Shown piece after piece: positions 41,228 through 49,923 of a stretch of 50,629 nt of DNA. The DNA comes from an uncultured beta proteobacterium (lineage in GTDB: Bacteria; Pseudomonadota; Gammaproteobacteria; Burkholderiales; SG8-41). A program made the translations under genes and the position numbers. Positions within the stretch are counted from its first letter, which is position 1. The number at the start of each line of letters is the position of its first letter. The stretch is from NCBI GenBank assembly GCA_903889565.1, contig CAISYC010000039.1, positions 1 through 50,629 on the forward strand, in the 5' to 3' direction. The notes beneath the pieces were generated by a model. The model ran no database searches, was not told the origin of the DNA, and worked only from the letters and a program-made list of their open reading frames with translations.

Positions 41228-43968
41228 GCCGCCGCGTTTTCCGCAGGCGCGCCAGGCGCGTCCTCCAGCGGCAGCGTGAAAACAAAGCGCGCGCCGCCAC
41301 CCTGCATGTTTTCGGCGCGGATGCGGCCGCCGTGCGCGGTGATGATCGCCTTGCAGATCGAAAGCCCGAGGCCGACGCCGCTGTGCGCCGATTCGCGCGC
41401 GCTGCGGAAAAATTTCTCGAACAGGCGCTCTTCGTTTCCCGGCGCAATGCCGGGGCCGTGATCGCTCACCGTGACCTCGACGGCGTCGGCCGCGCGGCGC
41501 GCGGAAATTTCGATGCCGCTGCCGGCCGGCGTGTATTTGATCGCATTCTCGAGCAGGTTGACCAGCACCTGCTCGATCATGACGGCGTCGAGTTTGAGCA
41601 GGGGCAGGTCGGGCGCGATTTCAGTTTGCACGGGCCGTCCATGCAGCATTTCGTCCATGCGCTTGAGCACGCTGCCGACGACTTCTTCGATGGGCACCCA
41701 TTGTGCATTGAGTTTAAACGTTCCCGCATCCAGGCGCGCCATCTCGAGGATGTTGTTGGCGAGGCTGGTCATGCGCCGTGCTTCGTCGTAGATGGTGCGG
41801 CTCAATTCAATGCGGGTGGCGGCATCGAGCTTGCTCTCGCCGTAGAGCAGGCTGCTGGAGGCGCCGACAATCGAAGCGAGCGGGGTGCGCAGATCGTGTG
41901 AAATCTCCGCCAGCAGCGAATTGCGGACACTTTCGGTCTCCGCTTTCACTTTCGATGCCGCCGCCTCCTTTGCCAGCCGGACGCGCTCGAACGCCTGCAC
42001 GATCTGGTAGACGAAGGTTTCGATCAGCCGTTGCTGCTCGGGCAGGAATATCCTGCGCAAATTGACCGGCAAGAGTGCGAGCACGCCGATTGAACCGGTC
42101 TGGCCTCGCATCGGAAAATAAACGCCCTCGGTGCCGGGCAAAGTATCGGTGCCTTTGCCGGCGACCTTGGTATTGTCGAATACCCATTGTGCTACGCCCA
42201 GATCGGCGCCGTGAAATGAGTATTGAATGCTCTGCGACTGCGGATGCCTGATTCGTCCGCCACTATCAGGCAGCAGCAGCACGCTCTGGCCTTCGAATTC
42301 CTCGCCGATATGCTTGACCGCTATGCGCACGATTTCATCTTCGCTTTGGGTGCCGCCAAGCTCGCGCGTAAACGCGTAGAGCACGCTGGCGCGGCGTTCG
42401 CGGTGGCTGGAGACCCTGGCCTGGGAGCGCAGATTGACGGTCAGCGTGCCGACGATCAGCCCGACAATCAGCATGACGGCGAAGGTGACCAGGTACTGCA
42501 CATCGGAGACCGCGAAGGAAAACCGCGGCGGCACAAAAAAGAAATCAAAGGCTGCGACCGAAAGGACGGCGGAAAGAACGGAGGGGCCGCGCCCGAAGCG
42601 CATTGCGATGAACATGACGCCGAGCAGATACAACATCACGAGATTGGCCAGCTCGAGAAAGTCGAATACGAACGCCGACAGCGACGTGATCAATGCAGTT
42701 GCGCCGATGCTCCACAGGTAGCCGGGATAGCGCTTTTTTTCACTGTCGCCGCTCTGCTCGGTCAACCCGAGGTAGGCGCGGCTGCGGATCAACAACGACA
42801 GGTCAGGCAGGTTCGGTGCCGCGGTTTCCTTGTCGCAGGCGAGCAGATAAATATCGAAGTCGTGCGCCTCACGCACCACCTCATCGACAACGGATCCCAG
42901 CACCCAGCGCTGCCAGCCGGACCGGGTCGGTTTGCCGAGCACGATCTTGGTGACGTTTTTCTCGCGTGAGTAATCGAGAATCGCGCTGCTCATCCTCTGC
43001 GCCGACAGCGTGGCGGTTGCGGCGCCGAGTTCCTCCGCGAGGCGCAGGTAATCAAGCACGCGGTCGCGCGTTGCCGCCGGCAGCCGCTGCAGCTGGGGTG
43101 TCTCTACATAAACAACGGTCCAGTCGGCGTGCAGCGCGGTGGCGAGCCGCTTGCCGGCGCGGATCAGGCGCGAGGCGAGCGGGTCCGGCCCGATGCATAC
43201 GAGCACGCGCTCGCCGGCCCGCCACACGCTGCGGATCGCCTGGTCGTCGCGATAGTCGCGCATCTGCGCATCGACGCGGTCGGCGGTCCGCCGCAATGCC
43301 AGCTCGCGCAGTGCAATCAGATTGCCTTTGCGAAAGAAGTTGCGGACCGCATGCTCGGCCTGCTGCGGCATGTAAACCTTGCCTTCGCGCAGGCGCTCGA
43401 GCAGATCGTCCGGCGGCAGATCGACGAGTTCGACCTCGTCAGCATGCTCGAAGATGGTGTCCGGTATCGTTTCCCAGACGCGGATCTGCGTGATGCCGCC
43501 GACAATGTCGTTCAGACTCTCCAGATGCTGGACATTGAGCGTGGTATAGACATCAATGCCGGAGTCGAGCAGTTCTTCGACGTCGTTCCAGCGCTTCGGA
43601 TGGCGCGAGCCCTCGGCGTTGGTGTGGGCGAGCTCATCGACCAGGATCAGTGTCGGCCGTCGCTTGAGTGCGCCATCAAGATCGAATTCGCCGATTTTGG
43701 CACCGCGGTGCTCGACGATCCGCGGCGGCAGGACTTCAAGACCTGCGAGCATCGCCATCGTGTCGGTGCGGCCGTGGGTTTCCACGATGCCGACCAGGAC
43801 GTCGCAGCCATCGGCGCGCTTTTCGCGCGCCTCGGAAAGCATTGCGTAGGTTTTGCCGACACCGGCGGCAGCACCGAAAAAAATCTTCAGCCGCCCACGC
43901 CGGCTCTTCGCTTCATCGCGCTGGACTTTGGCGAGCAGTGCGTCGGGATCTGGACGTTGTTCAGCCAC
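41221..43968 (-). CDS. kdpD: Kdp sensor kinase (KdpD)
   Basis: Full-length at 915 residues. The N-terminal KdpD domain carries Walker A GAAAGVGKTYAM near residue 33; a universal-stress-protein-like domain follows (residues ~250-375). Four membrane segments lie at ~405-490, then a GAF-like domain. The histidine phosphorylation site is in AEISHDLRTPLASIVGASSS near 695, and the HATPase domain has VLVNLLENAIKYTP and SDHGPGIAPGNEERLFEKFF. It senses K+ limitation or turgor. Two unrecognised genes lie between it and kdpC, so it may be expressed from its own promoter at 44813-44853. Confidence 0.96.
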   Translation of the reverse strand: MAEQRPDPDALLAKVQRDEAKSRRGRLKIFFGAAAGVGKTYAMLSEAREKRADGCDVLVGIVETHGRTDTMAMLAGLEVLPPRIVEHRGAKIGEFDLDGALKRRPTLILVDELAHTNAEGSRHPKRWNDVEELLDSGIDVYTTLNVQHLESLNDIVGGITQIRVWETIPDTIFEHADEVELVDLPPDDLLERLREGKVYMPQQAEHAVRNFFRKGNLIALRELALRRTADRVDAQMRDYRDDQAIRSVWRAGERVLVCIGPDPLASRLIRAGKRLATALHADWTVVYVETPQLQRLPAATRDRVLDYLRLAEELGAATATLSAQRMSSAILDYSREKNVTKIVLGKPTRSGWQRWVLGSVVDEVVREAHDFDIYLLACDKETAAPNLPDLSLLIRSRAYLGLTEQSGDSEKKRYPGYLWSIGATALITSLSAFVFDFLELANLVMLYLLGVMFIAMRFGRGPSVLSAVLSVAAFDFFFVPPRFSFAVSDVQYLVTFAVMLIVGLIVGTLTVNLRSQARVSSHRERRASVLYAFTRELGGTQSEDEIVRIAVKHIGEEFEGQSVLLLPDSGGRIRHPQSQSIQYSFHGADLGVAQWVFDNTKVAGKGTDTLPGTEGVYFPMRGQTGSIGVLALLPVNLRRIFLPEQQRLIETFVYQIVQAFERVRLAKEAAASKVKAETESVRNSLLAEISHDLRTPLASIVGASSSLLYGESKLDAATRIELSRTIYDEARRMTSLANNILEMARLDAGTFKLNAQWVPIEEVVGSVLKRMDEMLHGRPVQTEIAPDLPLLKLDAVMIEQVLVNLLENAIKYTPAGSGIEISARRAADAVEVTVSDHGPGIAPGNEERLFEKFFRSARESAHSGVGLGLSICKAIITAHGGRIRAENMQGGGARFVFTLPLEDAPGAPAENAAAC

Positions 43969-44031
43969 GGGTTCCTGTTCCTGCGTGAGGTCTGATTGCG
44001 GTGATCGGGCGCGGTTTTTACCGCTGCAACG

Positions 44032-44292
44032 TCAGCTGCTGTTATCGGTTTGATCCGGATTTGATGATAGCGCAGGCCCAGCCCCTGCCGCAGCGCTCAG
44101 GCGATTATTGTCTAATCGCGGCAGCTTTCTTGCGCGCCATTCGACCAGCAGGCCAGCAAGACCGAGTGGCACGACGGTTGCCGCGAGGGCGAGCAGAACC
44201 CCGATCAGAGGATTGTCCAATAGCGCTGGCGCCGGTAGCGGGGATTGTTCAGTTGCGTGTAATGCGGCCGAATTCACAGGCGCTGACCGCAT
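44032..44292 (-). CDS. Small hypothetical membrane protein
   Basis: An 86-codon ORF with one clear membrane segment (LIGVLLALAATVVPLGLAGLLVEW, in the central third) and a polar C-terminus. It overlaps the end of the preceding unknown gene by 44 bases, and a GTG at 44277 is an alternative start. No ribosome site is strong. It precedes kdpD by 63 bases. No family recognised; it might be a real accessory membrane peptide of the Kdp system or a chance ORF. Confidence 0.4.
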   Translation of the reverse strand: MRSAPVNSAALHATEQSPLPAPALLDNPLIGVLLALAATVVPLGLAGLLVEWRARKLPRLDNNRLSAAAGAGPALSSNPDQTDNSS

Positions 44293-44752
44293 GCATAATT
44301 GCGAGCATGATCATTTCCACGGTATTTGCGGTGGTGCCGACAAACAGGCGAACTCTCGAGCTGTGCGGCACCGGGGCGACTCTCAGGATGCCAACCGACT
44401 TGCCGCCCGACCGGAAGACCGCCTTGCGCACGCACAGTACCTCGGTTGATTCGACCGTAACACAGAGTGCCGCCTGTTGATCGTGTGCGCCGACCAGATG
44501 CAGCGTGCCGTGGCTGCCGGGTTGGGCGGGAACTGGCGTGTGCGGCCTCCGGTAGGCGGCGCGGCTGTGGCGGCGTCGCTCCGCCTCGCAGTCCGGACTG
44601 CAGGCAAGTTGCCTACCGTAAGCGAACTGCGCCCTCACCGTCGAAACATAGTGCAGCCTGCTACAGACGGGGCACTGGTGACGGAGTGTGTTTGGCGCCG
44701 GGAAGGCTGAATCGGACGGTTCTGATTCTTTACGCGAACTCATGGTATTCAT
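44249..44752 (-). CDS. Zinc-ribbon-like unknown protein between kdpC and kdpD
   Basis: The 167-residue protein starts at ATG 44752 after AAGGA. Residues about 26-65 have a four-cysteine cluster, CPVC and ACSPDC, with many Arg residues after it, a zinc-ribbon or treble-clef pattern. The C-terminal 80 residues (LCVTVESTEVLCVRKAVF, SSRVRLFVGTTANTVEMIM) look like a compact alpha-beta domain with no family I recognise. GCGTAAAG repeats and a TATATT -10 lie upstream, so it is likely first in a second Kdp transcript with kdpD and kdpE. Function unknown. Confidence 0.6.
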   Translation of the reverse strand: MNTMSSRKESEPSDSAFPAPNTLRHQCPVCSRLHYVSTVRAQFAYGRQLACSPDCEAERRRHSRAAYRRPHTPVPAQPGSHGTLHLVGAHDQQAALCVTVESTEVLCVRKAVFRSGGKSVGILRVAPVPHSSRVRLFVGTTANTVEMIMLAIMHAVSACEFGRITRN

Positions 44753-44812
44753 TGACGGGTTCCTTTGCGGCCGCGGAATTGCTTCCGCCATGACTGTTAA
44801 TGTAGGCCCGAA

Positions 44813-44853
44813 AATATAAGAATTGCGTAAAGACCGGCGCCGTCCGCGTAAAG
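44813..44853 (-). promoter_or_regulatory. Internal KdpE-type repeats and -10
   Basis: GCGTAAAG occurs at 44825-44832 and 44846-44853 (CTTTACGC on the minus strand), 21 bp apart, the same repeat seen at the operon start. Six bases downstream on the minus strand is TATATT (44813-44818), a 5/6 match to a -10. This suggests a KdpE-driven internal promoter for the unknown genes and kdpDE. Confidence 0.55.
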
Positions 44854-44863
44854 ATTTGTATAT

Positions 44864-45442
44864 TTATTTCGCCGTCATGGCGTCGAGCGCCAGATTGAGT
44901 TGCAGCACGTTCACACGCGGCTCGCCGAGAAATCCCCATTGCCGGCTCTCGGTATGTTCCGCGACTAGGTTTCTGACGACGGCTGCATCTACATTACGCG
45001 CTTTGGCGACGCGATTCACCTGATACTCGGCAGCAGCGGGGCTGATATGCGGATCGAGGCCGCTCGCTGAGGCGGTGACCAGATCGACCGGCACCGGCGC
45101 GACATTGCCGGGGTCGGCGTCGCGCAGCGCATTGATGCGGCCGGCGACCGCGTCGGTCAGTGCCGGGTTGAGCGGTCCCAGGTTCGAACCGCTCGAAGCG
45201 CTTGCGTTGTTCGCATACGGCGAGGTCGCCGACGGCCGCGACCAGAAATTCTTCGGATTGCTGAACGCTTGGCCGATCAACGCCGAACCGACGGCCTTGC
45301 CATCCTTTTCGATGAGGCTGCCGTTGGCTTGACGGGGGAAGAGCATCTGGGCGATGCCAGTCACCGCGGCCGGGTAGATGGCGCCGGTGAGGGTGGTCAT
45401 CACGATCAGCATGACGAGGGCGGGTCTGAATTGGGCAAGCAT
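44864..45442 (-). CDS. kdpC: K+-transporting ATPase KdpC subunit
   Basis: The 192-residue subunit has one N-terminal membrane helix ([22 protein letters not shown]) and a periplasmic domain. Family hallmarks are [34 protein letters not shown] and [15 protein letters not shown]. Start was set at ATG 45442 with AAGGAGA upstream; the longer ORF upstream is rejected. It follows kdpB by 35 bases and assembles with KdpFAB. Confidence 0.95.
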   Translation of the reverse strand: MLAQFRPALVMLIVMTTLTGAIYPAAVTGIAQMLFPRQANGSLIEKDGKAVGSALIGQAFSNPKNFWSRPSATSPYANNASASSGSNLGPLNPALTDAVAGRINALRDADPGNVAPVPVDLVTASASGLDPHISPAAAEYQVNRVAKARNVDAAVVRNLVAEHTESRQWGFLGEPRVNVLQLNLALDAMTAK

Positions 45443-45477
45443 GTTTGTCTCCTTCAAATGTTCCGGCGTCGTATTCA

Positions 45478-47580
45478 TCAGGCAAGACCGAGCACAACGA
45501 GCAGCATGTCGATCAGCTTGATGCCGATGAACGGCGCGATCACGCCGCCGACGCCGTAGAGCAGGAGGTTGTCGCGTAGCAGCGCAGCGGCGCCGACCGC
45601 GCGATACTTCACGCCGCGCAGCGCCAGCGGCACCAGTGCGATGATGATCAGCGCGTTGAAAATGACTGCAGATAGGATCGCGCTGTTGGGTGTGGCCAGA
45701 TGCATGACATTGAGCGCATTCAATTGCGGGTAGGTGGTGGCAAACGCCGCCGGAATGATCGCGAAATATTTGGCGACATCGTTGGCGATGGAGAACGTCG
45801 TCAGCGAGCCGCGCGTGATCAGCAATTGCTTGCCGATTTCGACGATTTCGATCAGCTTGGTCGGATTGGAGTCGAGATCGACCATGTTGCCCGCTTCCTT
45901 GGCGGCCTGCGTGCCGGTGTTCATCGCCACCGCGACGTCGGCCTGCGCCAGCGCCGGGGCGTCGTTGGTGCCGTCGCCGGTCATCGCCACCAGCCGTCCT
46001 TCGGCCTGCGTGTCGCGGATCAGCCGCAGTTTCGTTTCGGGCGTCGCCTCGGCCAGAAAATCATCGACGCCTGCTTCGGCCGCGATTGCGGCAGCGGTGA
46101 GGCGGTTGTCGCCGGTGATCATCACGGTGCGGATGCCCATTCGGCGCAGTTCGGCGAAACGCTCCTTGATGCCGCCTTTGACGATGTCCTTCAGTTCGAT
46201 CACGCCGAGCACGCGCGCTTCGCCGTTGGCCACTTCGGCGACAACCAGCGGCGTGCTGCCGCGCCGCGCAACGCCGTCGACCGTGTTGTTGGTTTCGTCG
46301 GGGAATCGGCCGCCGGCTTGTGTGACGTAGATGCGGATCGCATCGGCGGCGCCCTTGCGGATCTCGCGTCCGGCGAAATTGACGCCGCTCATGCGCGTGT
46401 GCGCCGAGAACGGCACGAAGGTCGCACCGAGCGCGACGATATCGCGTTCGCGCAGACCGAATTTTTCCTTGGCGAGCACGACGATCGAGCGGCCTTCGGG
46501 GGTGCCGTCTGCGAGCGACGCGAGTTGTGCGGCGTCGGCAAGGGCGCTGTCGGCAACGCCCGGGGCGGGCAGCATGGCGGTGGCTTGCCGGTTGCCAAGG
46601 GTGATGGTGCCGGTCTTGTCGAGCAGCAGCACATCGACGTCGCCCGCGGCTTCGACCGCGCGGCCTGACACTGCGATCACATTGGCGCGCAACATGCGTC
46701 CGATGCCGGCGAGCCCGATCGCCGACAGCAATCCGCCAATGGTGGTCGGGATCAGGCATACCAGCAGGGCGACCAGCACGGTAATCGTAATCGGCTCGCC
46801 GGCCTTCGACACCTCGACCGCGTAGATCGAAAACGGCAGCAGAGTGACAGTCGCAAACAGAAATACCAGGGTGAGCTTTACCAGCAAAATCGTCAGTGCA
46901 ATCTCGTTCGGTGTTTTCTGCCGTCGCGCGCTCTCCACCATCGAAATCATGCGGTCGAGGAAAGACTCGCCGGGATTGGCGCTGACGCGCACGACCAGCC
47001 AATCGGACAGTATGCGTGTGCCGCCGGTGACGGATGAAAAATCGCCGCCGGATTCGCGGATTACCGGCGCCGATTCGCCGGTGATGGCCGATTCATCGAC
47101 CGAGGCGACGCCTTCAACCACCTCGCCGTCTGCGGGAATGAAATCCCCCGCCTGCACCATGTAGACATCGCCTTTGCGCAGCGCCGACGCAGCGACCAGC
47201 CCAAAACGCGAATGCTGATGCGGCGTATCGAGCTTCTTCGCCATCGTGTCGCGCTTGGCCGCGCGCAATGCATCGGCCTGCGCCTTGCTGCGGCCTTCGG
47301 CGATCGCTTCGGCGAAATTCGCAAATATCACCGTAAACCACAGCCACAGCGTAATCGCGAGAATGAATCCGGCCGGGGCCTCGCCATGGCCGGCGAGCGC
47401 CTGGAACCACAGGATAGTAGTAAGGATGCTGCCGACGTAGACGACGAACATCACCGGATTCTTCCACTGGAACTGCGGCAACAGCTTGACCAGCGAATCG
47501 ACCAGCGCGCGCTTGAAAATGCTTTTGGTGACCAGCGAACGCGGCAGTGCGTGAACGGCAGGAAGTGCTTGAGTAGTCAT
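45478..47580 (-). CDS. kdpB: K+-transporting P-type ATPase KdpB subunit
   Basis: A 700-residue P-type ATPase. The phosphorylated Asp is in [14 protein letters not shown] (near 314), with [14 protein letters not shown] in the actuator domain (the regulatory Ser of the TGES loop), [12 protein letters not shown] and [21 protein letters not shown] in the P-domain. ATG 47580 with CGGAGT is preferred to the GTG-like start upstream. It hydrolyses ATP to drive K+ passed from KdpA. Confidence 0.96.
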   Translation of the reverse strand: MTTQALPAVHALPRSLVTKSIFKRALVDSLVKLLPQFQWKNPVMFVVYVGSILTTILWFQALAGHGEAPAGFILAITLWLWFTVIFANFAEAIAEGRSKAQADALRAAKRDTMAKKLDTPHQHSRFGLVAASALRKGDVYMVQAGDFIPADGEVVEGVASVDESAITGESAPVIRESGGDFSSVTGGTRILSDWLVVRVSANPGESFLDRMISMVESARRQKTPNEIALTILLVKLTLVFLFATVTLLPFSIYAVEVSKAGEPITITVLVALLVCLIPTTIGGLLSAIGLAGIGRMLRANVIAVSGRAVEAAGDVDVLLLDKTGTITLGNRQATAMLPAPGVADSALADAAQLASLADGTPEGRSIVVLAKEKFGLRERDIVALGATFVPFSAHTRMSGVNFAGREIRKGAADAIRIYVTQAGGRFPDETNNTVDGVARRGSTPLVVAEVANGEARVLGVIELKDIVKGGIKERFAELRRMGIRTVMITGDNRLTAAAIAAEAGVDDFLAEATPETKLRLIRDTQAEGRLVAMTGDGTNDAPALAQADVAVAMNTGTQAAKEAGNMVDLDSNPTKLIEIVEIGKQLLITRGSLTTFSIANDVAKYFAIIPAAFATTYPQLNALNVMHLATPNSAILSAVIFNALIIIALVPLALRGVKYRAVGAAALLRDNLLLYGVGGVIAPFIGIKLIDMLLVVLGLA

Positions 47581-47613
47581 GTTTTTGACTCCGGATTCTG
47601 CGGTGAAGACCAA

Positions 47614-49419
47614 TCAGTTTGCGTTAAGCACCAGCTGTTCGACGATGGGGCCGAGCGCGAGCGCCGGGAAGAACGTCAGCGCGCCGATCACGATGACGAC
47701 GCCGATCAGCCAGAACACGAACAGCAGGTTGTGCGTCGGCAGCGTGCCGGCGCCGGCGGGGACTTTTTTCTTGGTTACGACCGAACCGGCAAGCGCCAGC
47801 ACGGGCACGATGATCCAGTAGCGCGCGAAGAACATGACGATGCCGAGCGCGGTGTTGTAGAACGGCGTATTCGCGGAAAGTCCGGCGAAGGCGCTGCCGT
47901 TGTTGCCGCTGGCCGACGAAAACGCATAGAGGATTTCGCTGAAGCCGTGGGCGCCGGGATTGGCGACGCCGGCGTTGCCGGCATCAACCATCAAAGCGAT
48001 CGCCGTGCCGAGCAAGGCCGTGAACAGCGGCACCAGCACTGCGATCGATGCCATTTTGATTTCGAACGACTCGATTTTCTTGCCGAGGTATTCCGGCGTG
48101 CGGCCGATCATCAATCCGGCGATGAATACGGCCACCACCACGAACATCAGCATGCCGTAGAGCCCGGAGCCGACGCCGCCGAAAATGACTTCGCCCAACT
48201 GGATCAGCCACATCGGCACGAGGCCGCCGAGCGGTGTGAATGAATCGTGCATCGCGTTGACCGAACCGTTGGATGCGGCGGTGGTGGTGGTCGCCCAGAG
48301 CACCGAATTGGCGATGCCGAAGCGGACCTCCTTGCCTTCCATGTTTGCGCCGGACTGGCTCGCGGTCGTCGCCTGATCGACGCCGAGCTTGGCGAGCAGC
48401 GGGTTGCCCTGCTGCTCGGCCCAGAGGCAGACGGCGAGCAGGCTCACCAGCACGATGGTCATGGTGGCAAGGATCGCCCAGCCCTGGCGGGTGTCGCCGA
48501 CCATGCGGCCGAAGGTGTAGCACAGCGCACCGGGAATCAGCAGGATCGCCAGCACCTCGAGAAAATTCGACAGCGGCGTCGGGTTCTCAAACGGATGCGC
48601 CGAATTGGCATTGAAGAAACCGCCGCCATTGGTGCCGAGCTGCTTGATTGCGATCTGCGAGGCCGCGGGACCGACAGCGATGACCTGATCCTTCTGCGTC
48701 GCTTTCTCGGTGACCGGATTGCCTTTTTCGTCCTTGATCGGCTGACCGGCGGCGTCGAGCTTCGGATTGTCGTATTCGATCGATTCGACCAGAGGAACGG
48801 CTGGATACGCGGAGAACGTCTGCACGACGCCCTGCGACACCAGCACCAGCGCAAACGCCAGCGACAGCGGCAGCAGGATGTAAAGAACGGTGCGCGTCAT
48901 ATCGACCCAGAAATTGCCGATGGTTTGCACCGTCTGGCGCGCAAATGCGCGGATCAGCGCAATCACGACCGCCATGCCGGTCGCCGCGGAGACGAAGTTC
49001 TGCACCCCGAGTGCCACCATCTGGGTCAGATAGCTCATCGTGCTTTCACCGCCGTAGCCCTGCCAGTTGGTGTTGGTGACAAAACTGATCGCGGTATTGA
49101 ACGATGAGTCGGGCGAAACCGCGGCCATCCCCGCGGGATTGAACGGCAGGTTAACCTGCAGACGCTGCAGGCCATATACCGCCAACCCGCCCAGCAGGTT
49201 GAAGACAAGAAGCGCGACCGTATACTCGATCCAGCCCGTTTCCTTCGAAGGATCGACTCCGCACAAACGGTAGATCAGGCGCTCGAATGGAGCGCAAAAC
49301 CGGTTCAAAACTGCCGGTTCGTTTTCGTAGATGCGCGCCATATAGGCGCCGAGCGGTTTCGCCAGCGCGATGAGGACGACGAAGTAAAGCCCGATTTGCA
49401 GATAGCCGTTGGCGCTCAT
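47614..49419 (-). CDS. kdpA: K+-transporting ATPase KdpA subunit
   Basis: The 601-residue channel-like subunit has about ten membrane helices and the repeated selectivity-filter loops: FVTNTNWQGYGGES, GTNGGGFFNANSAHPFENPTP and SSASGNNGSAFAGLSANTPF. Length matches E. coli KdpA (557) with small insertions. Its ATG at 49419 shares one base with the kdpF stop. It binds and selects K+. Confidence 0.97.
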   Translation of the reverse strand: MSANGYLQIGLYFVVLIALAKPLGAYMARIYENEPAVLNRFCAPFERLIYRLCGVDPSKETGWIEYTVALLVFNLLGGLAVYGLQRLQVNLPFNPAGMAAVSPDSSFNTAISFVTNTNWQGYGGESTMSYLTQMVALGVQNFVSAATGMAVVIALIRAFARQTVQTIGNFWVDMTRTVLYILLPLSLAFALVLVSQGVVQTFSAYPAVPLVESIEYDNPKLDAAGQPIKDEKGNPVTEKATQKDQVIAVGPAASQIAIKQLGTNGGGFFNANSAHPFENPTPLSNFLEVLAILLIPGALCYTFGRMVGDTRQGWAILATMTIVLVSLLAVCLWAEQQGNPLLAKLGVDQATTASQSGANMEGKEVRFGIANSVLWATTTTAASNGSVNAMHDSFTPLGGLVPMWLIQLGEVIFGGVGSGLYGMLMFVVVAVFIAGLMIGRTPEYLGKKIESFEIKMASIAVLVPLFTALLGTAIALMVDAGNAGVANPGAHGFSEILYAFSSASGNNGSAFAGLSANTPFYNTALGIVMFFARYWIIVPVLALAGSVVTKKKVPAGAGTLPTHNLLFVFWLIGVVIVIGALTFFPALALGPIVEQLVLNAN

Positions 49420-49508
49420 CAGAATTTCTCCGGATAAAGCAATGCAATGATCAGATAGATCACGATCGCCACAGCGACGCCGCCGCTGAGAATGTAGATC
49501 CAGCTCAT
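49419..49508 (-). CDS. kdpF: KdpF small membrane subunit
   Basis: A 29-residue peptide, too short for routine calling: starts MSWIYILSGGVAVAIVIYL and ends PEKF. One membrane helix fills most of it, as in E. coli KdpF, which stabilises KdpABC. The TGATG junction with kdpA and the ATGA junction with the upstream small ORF tie the three genes together. Confidence 0.9.
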   Translation of the reverse strand: MSWIYILSGGVAVAIVIYLIIALLYPEKF

Positions 49509-49597
49509 TTCGGCCTCCGCAGGACTTCGAAGAAATAGACGAGGCCGACGCTGACGGCGAAAAAGCCGACCATCAATGCGACGTAAAGGATATCCAT
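49505..49597 (-). CDS. 30-residue membrane peptide preceding kdpF
   Basis: ATG 49597 to TGA 49507-49505 encodes a single-helix peptide starting MDILYVALMVGFFAVSVGLV and ending in a basic RRPK tail. Its stop overlaps the kdpF start by four bases. It is the first gene after the KdpE-type repeats. Similar tiny ORFs lie before kdpF or kdpA in other proteobacteria in my recollection; no function is assigned. Possibly an accessory Kdp subunit. Confidence 0.7.
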   Translation of the reverse strand: MDILYVALMVGFFAVSVGLVYFFEVLRRPK

Positions 49598-49633
49598 GGC
49601 AAGGCGCTCCGATCGCGAAAGAACATGCGAACG

Positions 49634-49699
49634 ACTATAGGCGCGGAGGCGTAAAGGCCGCGTAATGAATCCGCGGCGGTGCGTAAAGACGGCGTAAAG
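49634..49699 (-). promoter_or_regulatory. kdp promoter: four KdpE-type half-sites and -10
   Basis: On the plus strand GCGTAAAG/GCGTAATG units begin at 49649, 49660, 49681 and 49692, giving spacings of 11, 21 and 11 bp, the tandem 11-bp pattern of OmpR-family regulators. Nine bases beyond the proximal unit on the minus strand is TATAGT (49634-49639), a good -10. This is the likely KdpE-dependent promoter of the kdp operon. Confidence 0.7.
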
Positions 49700-49865
49700 A
49701 TCCCGCGCGGAAACGCGAGAAAATCAGGCGAATGAGGTGGTAGCTTGGGAGGCCTGTGCAGGCCGGCAATGCAGTTGGCCGGCAGGCGCCGTGTGGATCA
49801 CGCGGCGGGAAACCGAATAAGGGACGTAAAGTAATTCAGCGAACGAGGCCGCTGCGACACGACAA
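49700..49865. other. Intergenic stretch with no recognised gene
   Basis: Between the KdpE-type repeats and the porin terminator nothing gene-like is supported; ORFs here are shadows or random. A further ACGTAAAG at 49824-49831 may be a stray half-site. Confidence 0.4.
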
Positions 49866-49898
49866 AGAAAAACGGGGCCGGCTTGCGCCGACCCCGTT
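49866..49898 (-). terminator. Rho-independent terminator of the porin-like gene
   Basis: AACGGGGCCGGC (49871-49882) pairs with GCCGACCCCGTT (49887-49898) with one mismatch and a TTGC loop, followed on the minus strand by TTTTTCT. It lies 26 bases after the stop at 49924. Confidence 0.85.
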
Positions 49899-49923
49899 GA
49901 ACAAAGCGTATTGCCAGAGACGG

